In this document: positions 17,647 through 27,697 of the stretch, piece after piece | Position numbering within the stretch: position 1 is the stretch's first letter | Layout: the number at the start of each line of letters is the position of its first letter | Assembly (NCBI GenBank): GCA_001603905.1 | Contig: LVAE01000061.1 | Coordinates: 1 to 64,000, forward strand | Length of the DNA stretch: 64,000 nucleotides | Source of the DNA: Fibrobacterales bacterium Fibro_02 | Lineage (GTDB): Bacteria > Fibrobacterota > Fibrobacteria > Fibrobacterales > Fibrobacteraceae | Reading direction: 5' to 3' | Program-made: the position numbers and the translations under genes | Notes under the pieces: model-generated | The model's input: the letters and a program-made list of their open reading frames with translations, nothing else | What the model was told of the DNA's origin: nothing | Database searches by the model: none

Positions 17647-18885
17647 TTATATCAATCTTAAGCGGTTTTCTACCGCCGTCGTCTTCGTTTTTTTTAACAA
17701 AGTAAACAATGCCAGTTGTTTCTGGAAAGTCGACTGGACATGACCTTCCAGCAGAAACTTCCTGTTGTTACAAGAAACCCGGATATAGGCCCCCCGAAGC
17801 AACGCATTCGTCGATAAATCGGTTTCCAGTTCCTTACACAGTTCTACATTCATCGGATCCGAAAGTTCCGTCACCAAGCAAACAAGGTCGCGGACTCCGG
17901 GAATTTCTCCCAAACGGTTTTCCAAATCCTTGGGACGTTCGTTTTCGTAGCACGAAGACTGGATCTGGACCTTTCCACCGGACACATTGACTTTATAGTC
18001 AAAGAGATGCATTGCCGGTGATTCTAGAAGATCATAGATGCTATTTTCAATATCGCGGTCCGTTATCTGCGACGACACCTGCAGACGCGTGAAGTTCACG
18101 CAGCCACGCACCTTCGGAAGCGCACTCACGCAATTTTCCATGGCACGTTGGATCGTGTAGTTCTTGACCAGGCCCTTCAAATAAACGATTCCCTGGCCAA
18201 CTTCTACAGACACCTTGCCGCAGTCTTCCGGGAAGACCTGAGACAACTTTCCCTGCACGATTTCGCGCAAACGGTCATTTGGCAAATTCTGTGCCAACGG
18301 AGGCAACGTGATAAAAACAAGCGTCTTGTCCTTCAAAAGAACGACAAGCTTATCCTTTTCGCCATCATTCACCAGTCCCACCGCAAGCCCGAACTGGTCA
18401 CGAATGGCATGGTAAACATAGTCGCCCAACAAAGTCTGCGCGCTCTGGGCAGGCAACAGGCGATAGCCCTCGGAAGATTCTTCCTGCTCTATCACGACCC
18501 TAGGCAGTTCTATTTTCTTTTCTATACCGCCATCATAGTTGATGACCACAATTTCCTTATCAGGCCCCTGGAAAAAGCTCTTGACCAAGCCCGGCTTGGG
18601 AGCGCCTTTAAAGTAGATCCAGTTGCCCGGCACAATGCGATTGTAACCGTAAATTTTGGTATAGTCCTGATTGACGCAGTCGCGACGGCAGAAAACAAAC
18701 TCTTGCGAGAAAGCGACAAACATCGTCGCGCAGGCATCGCAACAACACAACAGCGGAATCTGCGGATCCATTCCCCCGAAAGTCGAATACACCTCGCGGG
18801 CATAGATGCCGTGTTCCACTACCTTCTGGCAGCGGCGGCAAAACAGCCTTTGTGTGTACAACCTATGTGGAAACTGGGAACGCAT
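17647..18885 (-). CDS. Zinc-ribbon and BON-domain protein of unknown function
   Basis: The 412-aa protein has no signal peptide. The N-terminal 70 residues contain Cys16-x2-Cys19 and Cys49-x2-Cys52, plus Cys residues near 67-71, as in a zinc ribbon. The middle holds a small beta domain (GNWIYFKGAPKPGLVKSFFQG). The C-terminal two thirds show repeated BON-like units: GKVSVEVGQGIVYLKGLVKN, KVNVSGGKVQIQSSCYEN and a third ending RVSCNNRKFLLEGHVQS. BON domains usually bind phospholipid and occur in the periplasm, so a cytosolic zinc-binding form is unusual. It ends 10 bp before the WYL gene and is probably in the same transcript. Confidence 0.7.
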   Translation of the reverse strand: MRSQFPHRLYTQRLFCRRCQKVVEHGIYAREVYSTFGGMDPQIPLLCCCDACATMFVAFSQEFVFCRRDCVNQDYTKIYGYNRIVPGNWIYFKGAPKPGLVKSFFQGPDKEIVVINYDGGIEKKIELPRVVIEQEESSEGYRLLPAQSAQTLLGDYVYHAIRDQFGLAVGLVNDGEKDKLVVLLKDKTLVFITLPPLAQNLPNDRLREIVQGKLSQVFPEDCGKVSVEVGQGIVYLKGLVKNYTIQRAMENCVSALPKVRGCVNFTRLQVSSQITDRDIENSIYDLLESPAMHLFDYKVNVSGGKVQIQSSCYENERPKDLENRLGEIPGVRDLVCLVTELSDPMNVELCKELETDLSTNALLRGAYIRVSCNNRKFLLEGHVQSTFQKQLALFTLLKKTKTTAVENRLRLI

Positions 18886-18892
18886 GTATTAG

Positions 18893-18970
18893 TGTGGAGA
18901 GTGAGGTGTGGAGTGTGAAGTGTGGTGTGTGGAATGGGGAAATCATTACACACTACACATTACACACTTC
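18893..18970. repeat. GTGTG/CACAC imperfect palindrome
   Basis: A GTGTG-rich arm (to about 18937) is followed by a CACAC-rich arm (18946-18970), together able to form a long imperfect hairpin with loop GGGGAAAT. It separates gltX (3' end) from the BON gene (5' end) on the minus strand. The A+C versus G+T strand split is strong. Confidence 0.55.
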
Positions 18971-18973
18971 TCA

Positions 18974-20446
18974 TTATTTCATGAGCGGCATTGCGACGTC
19001 GATGCGGCGGAGCACTTCTTCCTTGCCGATGAGTTCGAACATTTCCCAGAGGCCGGGGCCTGCGGTCACGCCAGAAACAGCAAGGCGCGGAGCACCCACA
19101 AGTTCACCGACCTTGTGGCCGCAACGTTCAGCCAAGTCGTAGAAACCCTTCTCGATGACAGGCGTTTTGAAGTCTTCGATGGAGGCGAGCATGTCGCGCA
19201 CGAGGGTCGCCACTTCCTTGGAGCCTTCGCCGAAGTGCTTCTTCGCACCCTTTTCATCGTAAGTCGTCGGGGCCACAAAGAAGTACACCGCCATGTCGGC
19301 CAGGTCCTGCACAAAGTGGGCGCGGGGCTTGAGCTGCTTCACGATTTCGTCAAGGCGTTCTTCGGGTTCCTTCGAGAGGTCGATACCCTTGGCGGCCAGG
19401 CCTTCCTTCATGATACCCTTGAGGAAGGCATCGTCGCACATGTGGATGTGCTGGCCGTTCATCCACTGCAATTTCTTCTCGTCGAAGCTTGCGGACTTCG
19501 GATTGATTCGTTCCAGCGTAAAGCTGTCGACCATTTCCTTGATGGTCATGACTTCGCGGTCGTCGCCCGGGTTCCAGCCGAGGAGCGCAAGGTAGTTCAC
19601 GAGAGTTTCCGGCAGGTAGCCGAGGTCGCGGAAATCACCCACGGAGGCGGCACCCTTGCGCTTAGAAAGCTTACCGCCGTTCTTGTCGAGAATCACCGGC
19701 AGGTGGCACCATACGGGCGGCTGCCAGCCAAAGGCCTTGTAAAGGAGTTCGTGTTTCGGCGTGGAGCTAATCCATTCGTCGCCACGGAGCACGTGAGTCG
19801 TACCCATCAGGTGATCGTCCACGACGCTTGCAAAGTGATAAGTCGGATAACCGTCGCGCTTGATAAGCACGAGGTCGTCCAGAAGTTCATTCTGGTAGCT
19901 GATGTGGCCACGGATCATGTCGTCAAATTCGGTGACGCCCGTTTCCGGGACCTTGAAACGGATGACAGCCTTTTCGCCAGCGGCAATGCGGGCTTCGGCT
20001 TCTTCACGGCTAATATTGCGGCAGTGGCGGTCGTAACCCGTGACCGGCACGTGGCTCTTTTCCTGTTCGGCGCGGACTTCCTGCAGGCGTTCTTCGGAGC
20101 AGAAACAGTAGTAGGCGCAGCCGGCGTCCAGGAGCTTCTTGATTTCGCGGTGGTAGATGTCCAGGCGTTCGCTCTGGAAGTACGGACCACAGTCGCCTTC
20201 GCAACCCGGACCTTCGTCCCACTGGAGGCCCAGCCACTTGAGGTCACGCATCAGGTCGTGGAGCGCAGTTTCGTTGTAACGCTTGCGGTCGGTATCTTCG
20301 ATACGCAGGTAGAACGTGCCACCCATGTGTTTGGCAAAAAAGTAGTTGTAAATAGCAGTACGCGCACCGCCCACATGCAGGTAGCCCGTAGGACTCGGGG
20401 CAAAACGGACACGGACAGGACGGTTAGAATTGCAATTTTCGCACAT
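18974..20446 (-). CDS. gltX: Glutamyl-tRNA synthetase
   Basis: GltX charges tRNA-Glu with glutamate. The 490-aa class I enzyme has the HIGH-type motif in RFAPSPTGYLHVGGARTA, the KMSKS motif as KLSKRKGA, and the C-terminal anticodon-binding helices (FELIGKEEVLRR). A short Cys-bearing leader (MCENCNSNRP) precedes the catalytic core, a mild oddity. The four-Cys region (CxFCSEERL) and GCEGDCGPYFQSER are present, as in bacterial GluRS with a zinc-binding insert. It is probably monocistronic or first in the run gltX-BON-WYL-queA. Confidence 0.97.
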   Translation of the reverse strand: MCENCNSNRPVRVRFAPSPTGYLHVGGARTAIYNYFFAKHMGGTFYLRIEDTDRKRYNETALHDLMRDLKWLGLQWDEGPGCEGDCGPYFQSERLDIYHREIKKLLDAGCAYYCFCSEERLQEVRAEQEKSHVPVTGYDRHCRNISREEAEARIAAGEKAVIRFKVPETGVTEFDDMIRGHISYQNELLDDLVLIKRDGYPTYHFASVVDDHLMGTTHVLRGDEWISSTPKHELLYKAFGWQPPVWCHLPVILDKNGGKLSKRKGAASVGDFRDLGYLPETLVNYLALLGWNPGDDREVMTIKEMVDSFTLERINPKSASFDEKKLQWMNGQHIHMCDDAFLKGIMKEGLAAKGIDLSKEPEERLDEIVKQLKPRAHFVQDLADMAVYFFVAPTTYDEKGAKKHFGEGSKEVATLVRDMLASIEDFKTPVIEKGFYDLAERCGHKVGELVGAPRLAVSGVTAGPGLWEMFELIGKEEVLRRIDVAMPLMK

Positions 20447-20564
20447 AATTTCCTCTTTTGTTTATTCCGTGTCAAAAATTAGCAATTTAAAATGATTCCT
20501 GATTCAACTTTTCTATCTTTGGGGCCGTTAATCGAAACAGCCACCCTTTTTTACGGGATTATTC

Positions 20565-22007
20565 ATGGAAACTTTAAATTCCATTTTAGATGCTATTGAT
20601 GGCTATGTTTGGGGAATCCCCCTGATTGTCATTATCCTCTTCGTAGGATTCCTGCTCACCATCCGCCTCGGCTGCCTGCAGGTTCTGAACCTACCGAATG
20701 CACTTCGCTACATGCTCCACAACGAAAAGGGCGGCGAAGGCGAAGTGTCGAGCTTTGGCGCTCTCTGCACAGCCCTTGCAGCCACAATCGGCACGGGTAA
20801 CATCGTGGGCGTCGCCACCGCTATCGGTACCGGTGGTCCGGGTGCCCTTTTCTGGATGGAAGTCGCCGCATTCCTCGGCATGGCCACCAAATATGCCGAA
20901 GGCCTACTCGCCGTCAAGTACCGCACTATCGGCAAAGACGGCAAAGTTTTAGGTGGTCCGTTCTACTACATTGAAACAGGCATCAAGGAACGCTTTGGCT
21001 GGAACATGAAATGGCTCGCCGTCATATTCGCCGTATTCGGCATTGGCGCAGGTCTCCTTGGCATTGGCACCATCACCCAGGTGAACGGCATCACCAGCGC
21101 CATGGCCCGCCTCACCCCGAACGCCCCTGAATTCATTAACCTCGGTGGCAATTCCGTTTCTTGGACCACCGCCATCGCAGGCCTTTTGGTTACCATTTTC
21201 GCCGCAACCGTTATCATCGGCGGTTTAAAGCGCATCGCAAAAGTTTCGACCTACATTGTCCCGATCATGGCGATTGTCTACATTCTCGCCTGCATGCTCT
21301 TGCTGCTTTTGAACTTCGCCCAGATTCCGCTGGCTATCCAGACGATCGTGCAGGCCGCCTTTAACCCGAGCGCCATCACCGGCGGTGCCGTCGGCACCAT
21401 CTTTATCGCGATGCAGAAGGGTATCGCCCGCGGTATTTTCAGTAACGAAGCAGGCCTTGGTTCTGCCCCGATTGCAGCGGCCGCCGCCAAGACCAAGGAA
21501 CCAGTTCGTCAGGGTTTCGTCTGCATGACTGGCACCTTCTTCGACACCATTATTATTTGTACCATGACAGGCCTCGCCATCGTGGTTTCGGGCGCATGGG
21601 ACCCGAAGCTTGGTCTCGAAGGCGTGAACATCACCATGGAAGCCTTCTCCCGCGGACTTGCCATCGTTCCGGCCGGTTCTGTCATCGCACCATTCTTCCT
21701 CGCCATCGCTCTGGTGTTCTTCGCGTTCACCACGATTCTTGGCTGGGCATACTATTCCGAAAAGTGCCTGCAGTACCTGATGGGCGGCAAGAACGAAAAA
21801 GCCATCTTGATTTACCGCTGGGTCTACATCGCGGCAATCTTTATCGGCCCGTACCTCACAGTGAGCGCCGTATGGACCAGTGCCGACATCTTCAATGGAC
21901 TCATGGCTTTCCCGAACTTGGTTGCGCTGATTCTCTTGAGCGGAATTGTCTCGAAGGAAACCAAGGATTACCTTGAACGCCTCCACAACGGAAAAGTAGG
22001 AGACTAA
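20565..22007 (+). CDS. Alanine/glycine:cation symporter family protein (AGCS)
   Basis: The 480-aa membrane protein has about 11 hydrophobic spans and the AGCS signature ALAATIGTGNIVGVATAIGTGGPGALFWM near residue 75, with further motifs FSNEAGLGSAPIAAAAAKTKEP and TILGWAYYSEK. AGCS proteins take up alanine or glycine with sodium. The gene runs directly into ispD: its stop codon is 1 nt before the ispD start and GGAG for ispD lies within its last codons. Substrate is assigned by family only. Confidence 0.95.
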   Translation: METLNSILDAIDGYVWGIPLIVIILFVGFLLTIRLGCLQVLNLPNALRYMLHNEKGGEGEVSSFGALCTALAATIGTGNIVGVATAIGTGGPGALFWMEVAAFLGMATKYAEGLLAVKYRTIGKDGKVLGGPFYYIETGIKERFGWNMKWLAVIFAVFGIGAGLLGIGTITQVNGITSAMARLTPNAPEFINLGGNSVSWTTAIAGLLVTIFAATVIIGGLKRIAKVSTYIVPIMAIVYILACMLLLLLNFAQIPLAIQTIVQAAFNPSAITGGAVGTIFIAMQKGIARGIFSNEAGLGSAPIAAAAAKTKEPVRQGFVCMTGTFFDTIIICTMTGLAIVVSGAWDPKLGLEGVNITMEAFSRGLAIVPAGSVIAPFFLAIALVFFAFTTILGWAYYSEKCLQYLMGGKNEKAILIYRWVYIAAIFIGPYLTVSAVWTSADIFNGLMAFPNLVALILLSGIVSKETKDYLERLHNGKVGD

Positions 22008-22008
22008 T

Positions 22009-22716
22009 ATGAAAGGTCGTTTCGCGGCAGTGCTCCCCGCCGGGGGACTTGGCAAGCGCATGGGAGGAAACATTCCCAAGCAGCTGATGGTTTTAGGCGG
22101 TAAGCCTGTTTACCGTTACAGCCTCGAAACATTCCTTTCGATGGATGAAATCGCCGAAGTCGTGATGGCCGTGCCCGCCGACTGGAAAGATCATTTCGAA
22201 AAAGAGATTTTCGGTCAATCACCAAGCGAACTTGACGCCCTTATTACAAATAAGTTAAAAATTGTCGTGGGCGGTGCAGAGCGCTGGCAGTCGGTAGAAA
22301 ACGGCGTGAACGCGCTCACGAGTGGTGCCGAATATGTTCTGGTACACGATGTCGCGCGCCCGTTCATCAGCAAAGAAATCATTCTTGATGTCTGCAAGAC
22401 TCTTGTTGAAAAAGGCAGTTGCCTTGTGGCGAAGCCCGCCGTCGATACCATCAAGATTGCAAAAGACGGTCGCGTGCAGCAGACCATCGACCGCAACACC
22501 GTTTGGATGGCGCAAACCCCGCAGGCAGCCTCGATTGCGTTGCTGAAGAAACTCTACGGCCGCATCGCCGCAGAACCCCTGGATTTTACGCCCACCGACG
22601 AGGCCAGCATTCTCGAATACTTCGGCGAACACGTCTACATCGTGAAGGGCAACAACCTGAACGACAAGCTTACAACTCCCGAAGACTTCGAGATATTCGC
22701 AAGCAGGGCCCGTTAG
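22009..22716 (+). CDS. ispD: 2-C-methyl-D-erythritol 4-phosphate cytidylyltransferase IspD
   Basis: IspD joins CTP and methylerythritol 4-phosphate in isoprenoid synthesis. The 235-aa product has the nucleotide-binding start AAVLPAGGLGKRMGGNIPKQ, VHDVARPFIS in the middle and the end KGNNLNDKLTTPEDFEI. The gene is 1 nt downstream of the AGCS transporter stop and shares its transcript. About 18 kb separate it from ispF on the other strand. Nothing is truncated or odd in the protein. Confidence 0.95.
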   Translation: MKGRFAAVLPAGGLGKRMGGNIPKQLMVLGGKPVYRYSLETFLSMDEIAEVVMAVPADWKDHFEKEIFGQSPSELDALITNKLKIVVGGAERWQSVENGVNALTSGAEYVLVHDVARPFISKEIILDVCKTLVEKGSCLVAKPAVDTIKIAKDGRVQQTIDRNTVWMAQTPQAASIALLKKLYGRIAAEPLDFTPTDEASILEYFGEHVYIVKGNNLNDKLTTPEDFEIFASRAR

Positions 22717-22788
22717 CACTCGCGCACGATTGACCTTCGGCAAAAGTTGTTTTGCCGCTGCGTTCGCCTTTTACTAAATTTGCACCCG

Positions 22789-23856
<1,068 letters not shown>

Positions 23857-23864
23857 GGTAACCC

Positions 23865-24734
23865 ATGCCGCAGATGACTGTACTTGAAATTCTGAACCGC
23901 ACCAAGGTCTTCTTTGAAAAGAAGGGTATTCCTGACGCGCGTTTGGATGCCGAATACATCATCAGCCACGGGCTCAAGATGAAGAGCCGCATGGACATTT
24001 ACCTGAACTTCGAAAAGCCGCTGACCGACGCAGAGCTCAACGTGCTTCGCCAGATGGTGGCACGCCGCGCAAGCCGCGAACCGCTGCAGCATATTATCGG
24101 CGACACGAGTTTCCGCGGATTTATCATCAAGTGCGACAAGCGGGCGCTGATCCCGCGCCCCGAAACAGAAATGCTTGTCGACATGGCGAAGGAACGCCTC
24201 AAGGGGATCGATGCTCCGTACATCGTGGAAGTGGGCACGGGAACAGGGGCGATTTCGATCGCCTGCGCGAAAGAAATCGCCGGTGCGAAAGTGCTCGCCA
24301 CAGACATTTCTGAAGACGCACTTTCGCTCGCCCGCGAAAATGCTGAAGCCAACGCCCTCGACGAAGCTCTCACCTTTGCTCAAGGCGACTTGCTCGATGC
24401 CGTGACAGGCGACACGAAAATCGACTGCCTCATCGCAAACCTTCCCTATATTCCCGACGGCGAAAAGGGAAAGCTCCAGCCCGAAGTCGACAAGTTCGAC
24501 CCGGCGCTCGCCCTCTACGGCGGCCCCGACGGACTTTCACTTGTCCGTAAACTGCTCCAGCAGACTGAAGGCAAGCTTAACGAGAACGCCCCGATTCTTC
24601 TGGAAATCGGCTCGGAACAGGCAGAAATCCTGAAAAACGAAGCCGCCAATTACCCCTGGCTCGAATTTACTGGAATCCACAAGGATTACTGCGGCAACAT
24701 CCGCTTTGTCAGCTATAAGACCGCTCACGCCTAA
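23865..24734 (+). CDS. prmC: Release factor glutamine methyltransferase PrmC
   Basis: PrmC methylates the GGQ glutamine of release factors with SAM. The 289-aa protein has an N-terminal helical domain and a Rossmann methyltransferase domain: VEVGTGTGAISIACAKE (SAM motif I) and the catalytic IANLPYIP. The second residue of the usual NPPY is Leu, a variant known in the family. The last six codons (KTAHA and stop) coincide with the beginning of the dispersed repeat copy at 24722 onward, whose next copy repeats the same bases outside the gene; the native C-terminus may therefore have been replaced or extended by the repeat. Confidence 0.95.
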   Translation: MPQMTVLEILNRTKVFFEKKGIPDARLDAEYIISHGLKMKSRMDIYLNFEKPLTDAELNVLRQMVARRASREPLQHIIGDTSFRGFIIKCDKRALIPRPETEMLVDMAKERLKGIDAPYIVEVGTGTGAISIACAKEIAGAKVLATDISEDALSLARENAEANALDEALTFAQGDLLDAVTGDTKIDCLIANLPYIPDGEKGKLQPEVDKFDPALALYGGPDGLSLVRKLLQQTEGKLNENAPILLEIGSEQAEILKNEAANYPWLEFTGIHKDYCGNIRFVSYKTAHA

Positions 24735-24915
24735 TCATCAAAGTACGGCCCCGAAGCGTTCGCTCTCGCAACCACGCCTCGTTAATACGAGGCGTTTGTT
24801 GCTCACAAAAGACCGCTCACGCCTAATCATCAAAGTACGGCCCCGAAGCGTTCGCTCTCGCAACCACGCCTCGTTAATACGAGACGTTTGTTGCTCACAA
24901 AAGACCGTTCGCGGT
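24722..24915. repeat. Dispersed palindromic repeat, two tandem copies over prmC 3' end
   Basis: AAGACCGCTCACGCCTAATC occurs at the end of prmC and again about 90 bp later. Each unit continues with AAAGTACGGCCCCGAAGCG, TCGCTCTCGC and a hairpin, CGCCTCGT-TAAT-ACGAGGCG (second copy ACGAGACG). The same family occurs at 12972, 33508 and 49240. A third partial start (AAAAGACCGTTCGCGG) ends the block. Confidence 0.75.
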
Positions 24916-24930
24916 AAATCACTCCTGACC

Positions 24931-24965
24931 GCCCCTGTTTAAGAACAGGGGCTTTGTCGTTTTTT
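24931..24965 (+). terminator. Terminator after prfA-prmC
   Basis: GCCCCTG-TTTAAGAA-CAGGGGC is followed by TTTGTCGTTTTTT. The terminator after the sigma-factor gene (50645-50677) has the same TTTAAGAA loop. Together with the repeats at 24735-24915 it accounts for the gene-free stretch before 25062. Confidence 0.8.
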
Positions 24966-25061
24966 CGGCGCTCATTTCAAGCCGTTTTGAAGCATTTTCT
25001 TTATTCCGCCCATCAATTTTATACTATTTTATTACAAAATAATTCACAGTTTGGAGAGAAT

Positions 25062-25982
25062 ATGAAAAAGTTTTGGACGCTCATTGCAAGCACCATGTTG
25101 GTAGCATCTGCCGCTTTTGCACAGGATGACTACGATTACGCAGATCAATCCGAAGAACAGGCCACAGAACAGGCATCCGAACCTTGGCCGAACGAAGACG
25201 AACAATCTAGCGAAGCTGAACCCGCAGAAGAAGCACCTGCCGCACCGGTAGCCAAGCAGGTCAATAAGCCGGCTAGCGCCCAGCCCGCAAAAGCTTTCGA
25301 ACCAACCCCCGCTCCAGCCCATATTGCACAGGCAGACGATTCGCAGGAATCCTACGAGCGCCCTGCCAACAATGAACAGAAATTCGGCATCGGCCTCCGA
25401 GCCGCTTTTGACTATGGCATGATGTACGGATTCAAGAACGAGGATGACGATGTGGACGGCTCCCCCACCGGCATTGGTTTCGAAGGCGGCCTTATGGGAA
25501 GAATCCAGCTTGTTTCCAATCTACATTTCGCACCGGAAGTCAACATCGCCTTTGTCCGCACCGAACACGAATACCTACACCAGAAACGAACCTACACCAG
25601 CATAGACCTCGAAATTCCACTCCTGATGCGCGGTATCGTTCTGGACAAGTTCTACGTCACCGGTGGTCCGCAGTTGAACCTCAACCTGAGCAACGATTTC
25701 GACTACGACAACAAGGATGCAACCGAGGGCTACGAGGAAAAGATTGACGAGGCAAAGTTCACCTTCGGCCTTGCGGTAGGTGCTGGATTCAACATCATCG
25801 AAGGACTCTTTATCGATGTACGCTTCTACATGGGACTTATGGATCTCTATCCGGACGTAAAATCCATCAGCGACTACGAAGACGGCGAGATCGTAAACGA
25901 AGGAGACGACTTCTCCTATATCAGCATGAAGGGCGCCAAAATGATGAAGATCAAGGCCGGTCTCAGCTACTGGTTTATCTAA
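25062..25982 (+). CDS. Outer-membrane beta-barrel (porin-like) protein with acidic linker
   Basis: The 306-aa protein has a signal peptide (MKKFWTLIASTMLVASAAFAQ), then about 80 residues rich in Glu, Ala and Pro, then a C-terminal barrel of about 200 residues beginning KFGIGLRAAFDYGM and containing alternating beta strands (GIVLDKFYVTGGPQLNLNL, GAGFNIIEGLFIDVRFY), ending with Trp-Phe-Ile. This matches the OMP_b-brl-type family. The internal ATG is chosen because it follows GGAG at 8 nt; the longer frame lacks a ribosome site. Function is unknown: structural, transport and adhesion roles are all possible. Confidence 0.8.
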   Translation: MKKFWTLIASTMLVASAAFAQDDYDYADQSEEQATEQASEPWPNEDEQSSEAEPAEEAPAAPVAKQVNKPASAQPAKAFEPTPAPAHIAQADDSQESYERPANNEQKFGIGLRAAFDYGMMYGFKNEDDDVDGSPTGIGFEGGLMGRIQLVSNLHFAPEVNIAFVRTEHEYLHQKRTYTSIDLEIPLLMRGIVLDKFYVTGGPQLNLNLSNDFDYDNKDATEGYEEKIDEAKFTFGLAVGAGFNIIEGLFIDVRFYMGLMDLYPDVKSISDYEDGEIVNEGDDFSYISMKGAKMMKIKAGLSYWFI

Positions 25983-26011
25983 CCATCCGCTTTCCAACAT
26001 CAGGGTAAAAC

Positions 26012-27652
26012 ATGAGAACGCTTGCCAGTTTGACCTATAAGGAGTGCCCTCCGATAGTCACCGCCGAGTCCATGCGTTTCTTGGACGGCGACACCAAAAG
26101 GAGCCGCGTTTCTAATTCCGGTTTTCATCCTCTCTGGGATATGCAAACTGAACCCGCTGCGTCTGACAGCAACGAGTTCGCGTCCCCGATCGATGCCGGA
26201 TACGCCCTGATGAAATTAGCCGGCAAGGCCCTGTTCCGCCGTGTCCGTAAAATTCTCGGTGAAGATGCCGAAGGAAAATCCGTCGCCATTTTTGTGGGCG
26301 GCGGCAACAACGGCGGCGACGGACTCGCCCTTGCAAGCAACTTGATCGAAGCGGGAATTCCATGCGCCGTCTATTCGCTTGCCAAAGCGGAATCCTTCAA
26401 GGACGAAGCATCGCTCGCCTACCAGGATTTTGAGAAGAACGGCGGGAAGCTGGTCTATACCGGAGAACGCTTCCCCGAAAACCCGCACTTTTCCCTCGTC
26501 GTGGACTGTATGCTCGGAAACGGCGCGTCCGGAGAACTGCGCCCCGCATTTGCCCGCGCCGTAATCGCCATCGGCGAATGGGGAATTCCCATCCTCGCTG
26601 CAGATGCACCCACCGGATTCGACTTCACAGCTCACTGCTGCGGAGTTCCCTGCATCGAAGCGACCGAAACAATGCTCTTCGGACTTCCGCGACTTGACGC
26701 CTTCACGCAAGAAGGCGCAAGGGCTTTTGGCAGCCCCATCATCGAACCGCTTGACTACCCCGACAACCTTGTCGACAAAATCAGCAGTGGTATATTCCTT
26801 GCCTCCGAGAAAATGATTCCGGCATTGCTCCCCGACCGTGACGAATTCGGCGACAAGCGCGGCCAAGGTACCGCAATGGTCATCGCGGGCTCCGGGAACA
26901 TGACCGGGGCAGCGGCCCTTTGCACCAAGGCTTGTCTTCGCAGCGGAGCGGGACTTGTCACGACTGCAACCCCCAAGGCTTTGCTCCCTGCGTTGCAATC
27001 AAAACTCGACGAGCCCGTATTCTACGGAATCGGCGACGAACGCACCGACAAACTTTCAATTATGCACCTGATGCAGTTGCAGGACCTCGCCACGCATCAG
27101 TGCGCCATCGCCATTGGCCCCGGACTCGGTATTGACACCGAAACGCAGGACGCCATCCGTATGTTCCTGACCGGTTTGCAGACGCCCGTCGTCGTCGATG
27201 CCGACGCCATCAATGCCTGCGGTTCCGCATTCTTCTGTATGGAAGGCGGCCCCGCGAATGCGATTATCACACCGCACAAGCGCGAATGGGAACGCAATTT
27301 CGGTCCGCTCCCCTCTAACGAAAGTTTCTACCCGGAATACCTGCAACAATTTGCAACGCAGTTCCGCATCACGATAGTCCTCAAGGGTTGCCCCACCTAT
27401 GTGGCGATTCCCGACGGACGCGTATACGTGATTCCAGCCCACAACTCCGGCCTTGCCAAGGGCGGTTCGGGCGATGTGCTTACCGGCATTATCACCGCAC
27501 TACTCGCACAAGGTTTGCCGACAGCAGAAGCAGCTGTTCTCGGCGTACTCCTGCACCAGAAAGCCGGCCAACTCACGCGCGAAAAAATGGGAGCATTTGG
27601 CATGCTCCCAAGCGATGTCATTGAAATGTTACCTACTGCGTTCGGCTGCTAA
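26012..27652 (+). CDS. nnr: Bifunctional NAD(P)H-hydrate epimerase / ADP-dependent dehydratase
   Basis: The enzyme repairs hydrated NAD(P)H. The 546-aa protein has an N-terminal YjeF_N epimerase domain with VGGGNNGGDGLALASNL and a C-terminal YjeF carbohydrate-kinase-like dehydratase with GSGNMTGAAALCTKACLRSGAGLV, AIGPGLGID, VVDADAINA and LAKGGSGDVLTGIITALLAQG. Both halves are intact. A region of about 35 residues (GDTKRSRVSNSGFHPLWDMQ and following) appears inserted between the usual VTAESMRFLD start and the LMKLAGKAL segment, where other members have a short turn. Start ATG follows CAGGG; position relative to its neighbours suggests a single gene. Confidence 0.95.
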   Translation: MRTLASLTYKECPPIVTAESMRFLDGDTKRSRVSNSGFHPLWDMQTEPAASDSNEFASPIDAGYALMKLAGKALFRRVRKILGEDAEGKSVAIFVGGGNNGGDGLALASNLIEAGIPCAVYSLAKAESFKDEASLAYQDFEKNGGKLVYTGERFPENPHFSLVVDCMLGNGASGELRPAFARAVIAIGEWGIPILAADAPTGFDFTAHCCGVPCIEATETMLFGLPRLDAFTQEGARAFGSPIIEPLDYPDNLVDKISSGIFLASEKMIPALLPDRDEFGDKRGQGTAMVIAGSGNMTGAAALCTKACLRSGAGLVTTATPKALLPALQSKLDEPVFYGIGDERTDKLSIMHLMQLQDLATHQCAIAIGPGLGIDTETQDAIRMFLTGLQTPVVVDADAINACGSAFFCMEGGPANAIITPHKREWERNFGPLPSNESFYPEYLQQFATQFRITIVLKGCPTYVAIPDGRVYVIPAHNSGLAKGGSGDVLTGIITALLAQGLPTAEAAVLGVLLHQKAGQLTREKMGAFGMLPSDVIEMLPTAFGC

Positions 27653-27665
27653 GGCTACTAATGTC

Positions 27666-27686
27666 ATGCCGCACTTGATGCGGCAT
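27666..27686. repeat. ATGCCGC-ACTTGAT-GCGGCAT hairpin
   Basis: A perfect 7-bp stem with the loop ACTTGAT, also seen at 3800-3818. It lies in the convergent space between nnr and the flavodiiron gene, and could block readthrough from either side. Confidence 0.55.
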
Positions 27687-27697
27687 CTCCTTTTCTA

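Noticed and set aside
18908..20482. 524-aa open frame antisense to gltX
   Set aside because: It mirrors the glutamyl-tRNA synthetase codons and has no recognisable domain.
24735..24915. Possible short CRISPR array
   Set aside because: Only two units, each with an internal palindrome and no unique spacer between them; no cas genes in the window.
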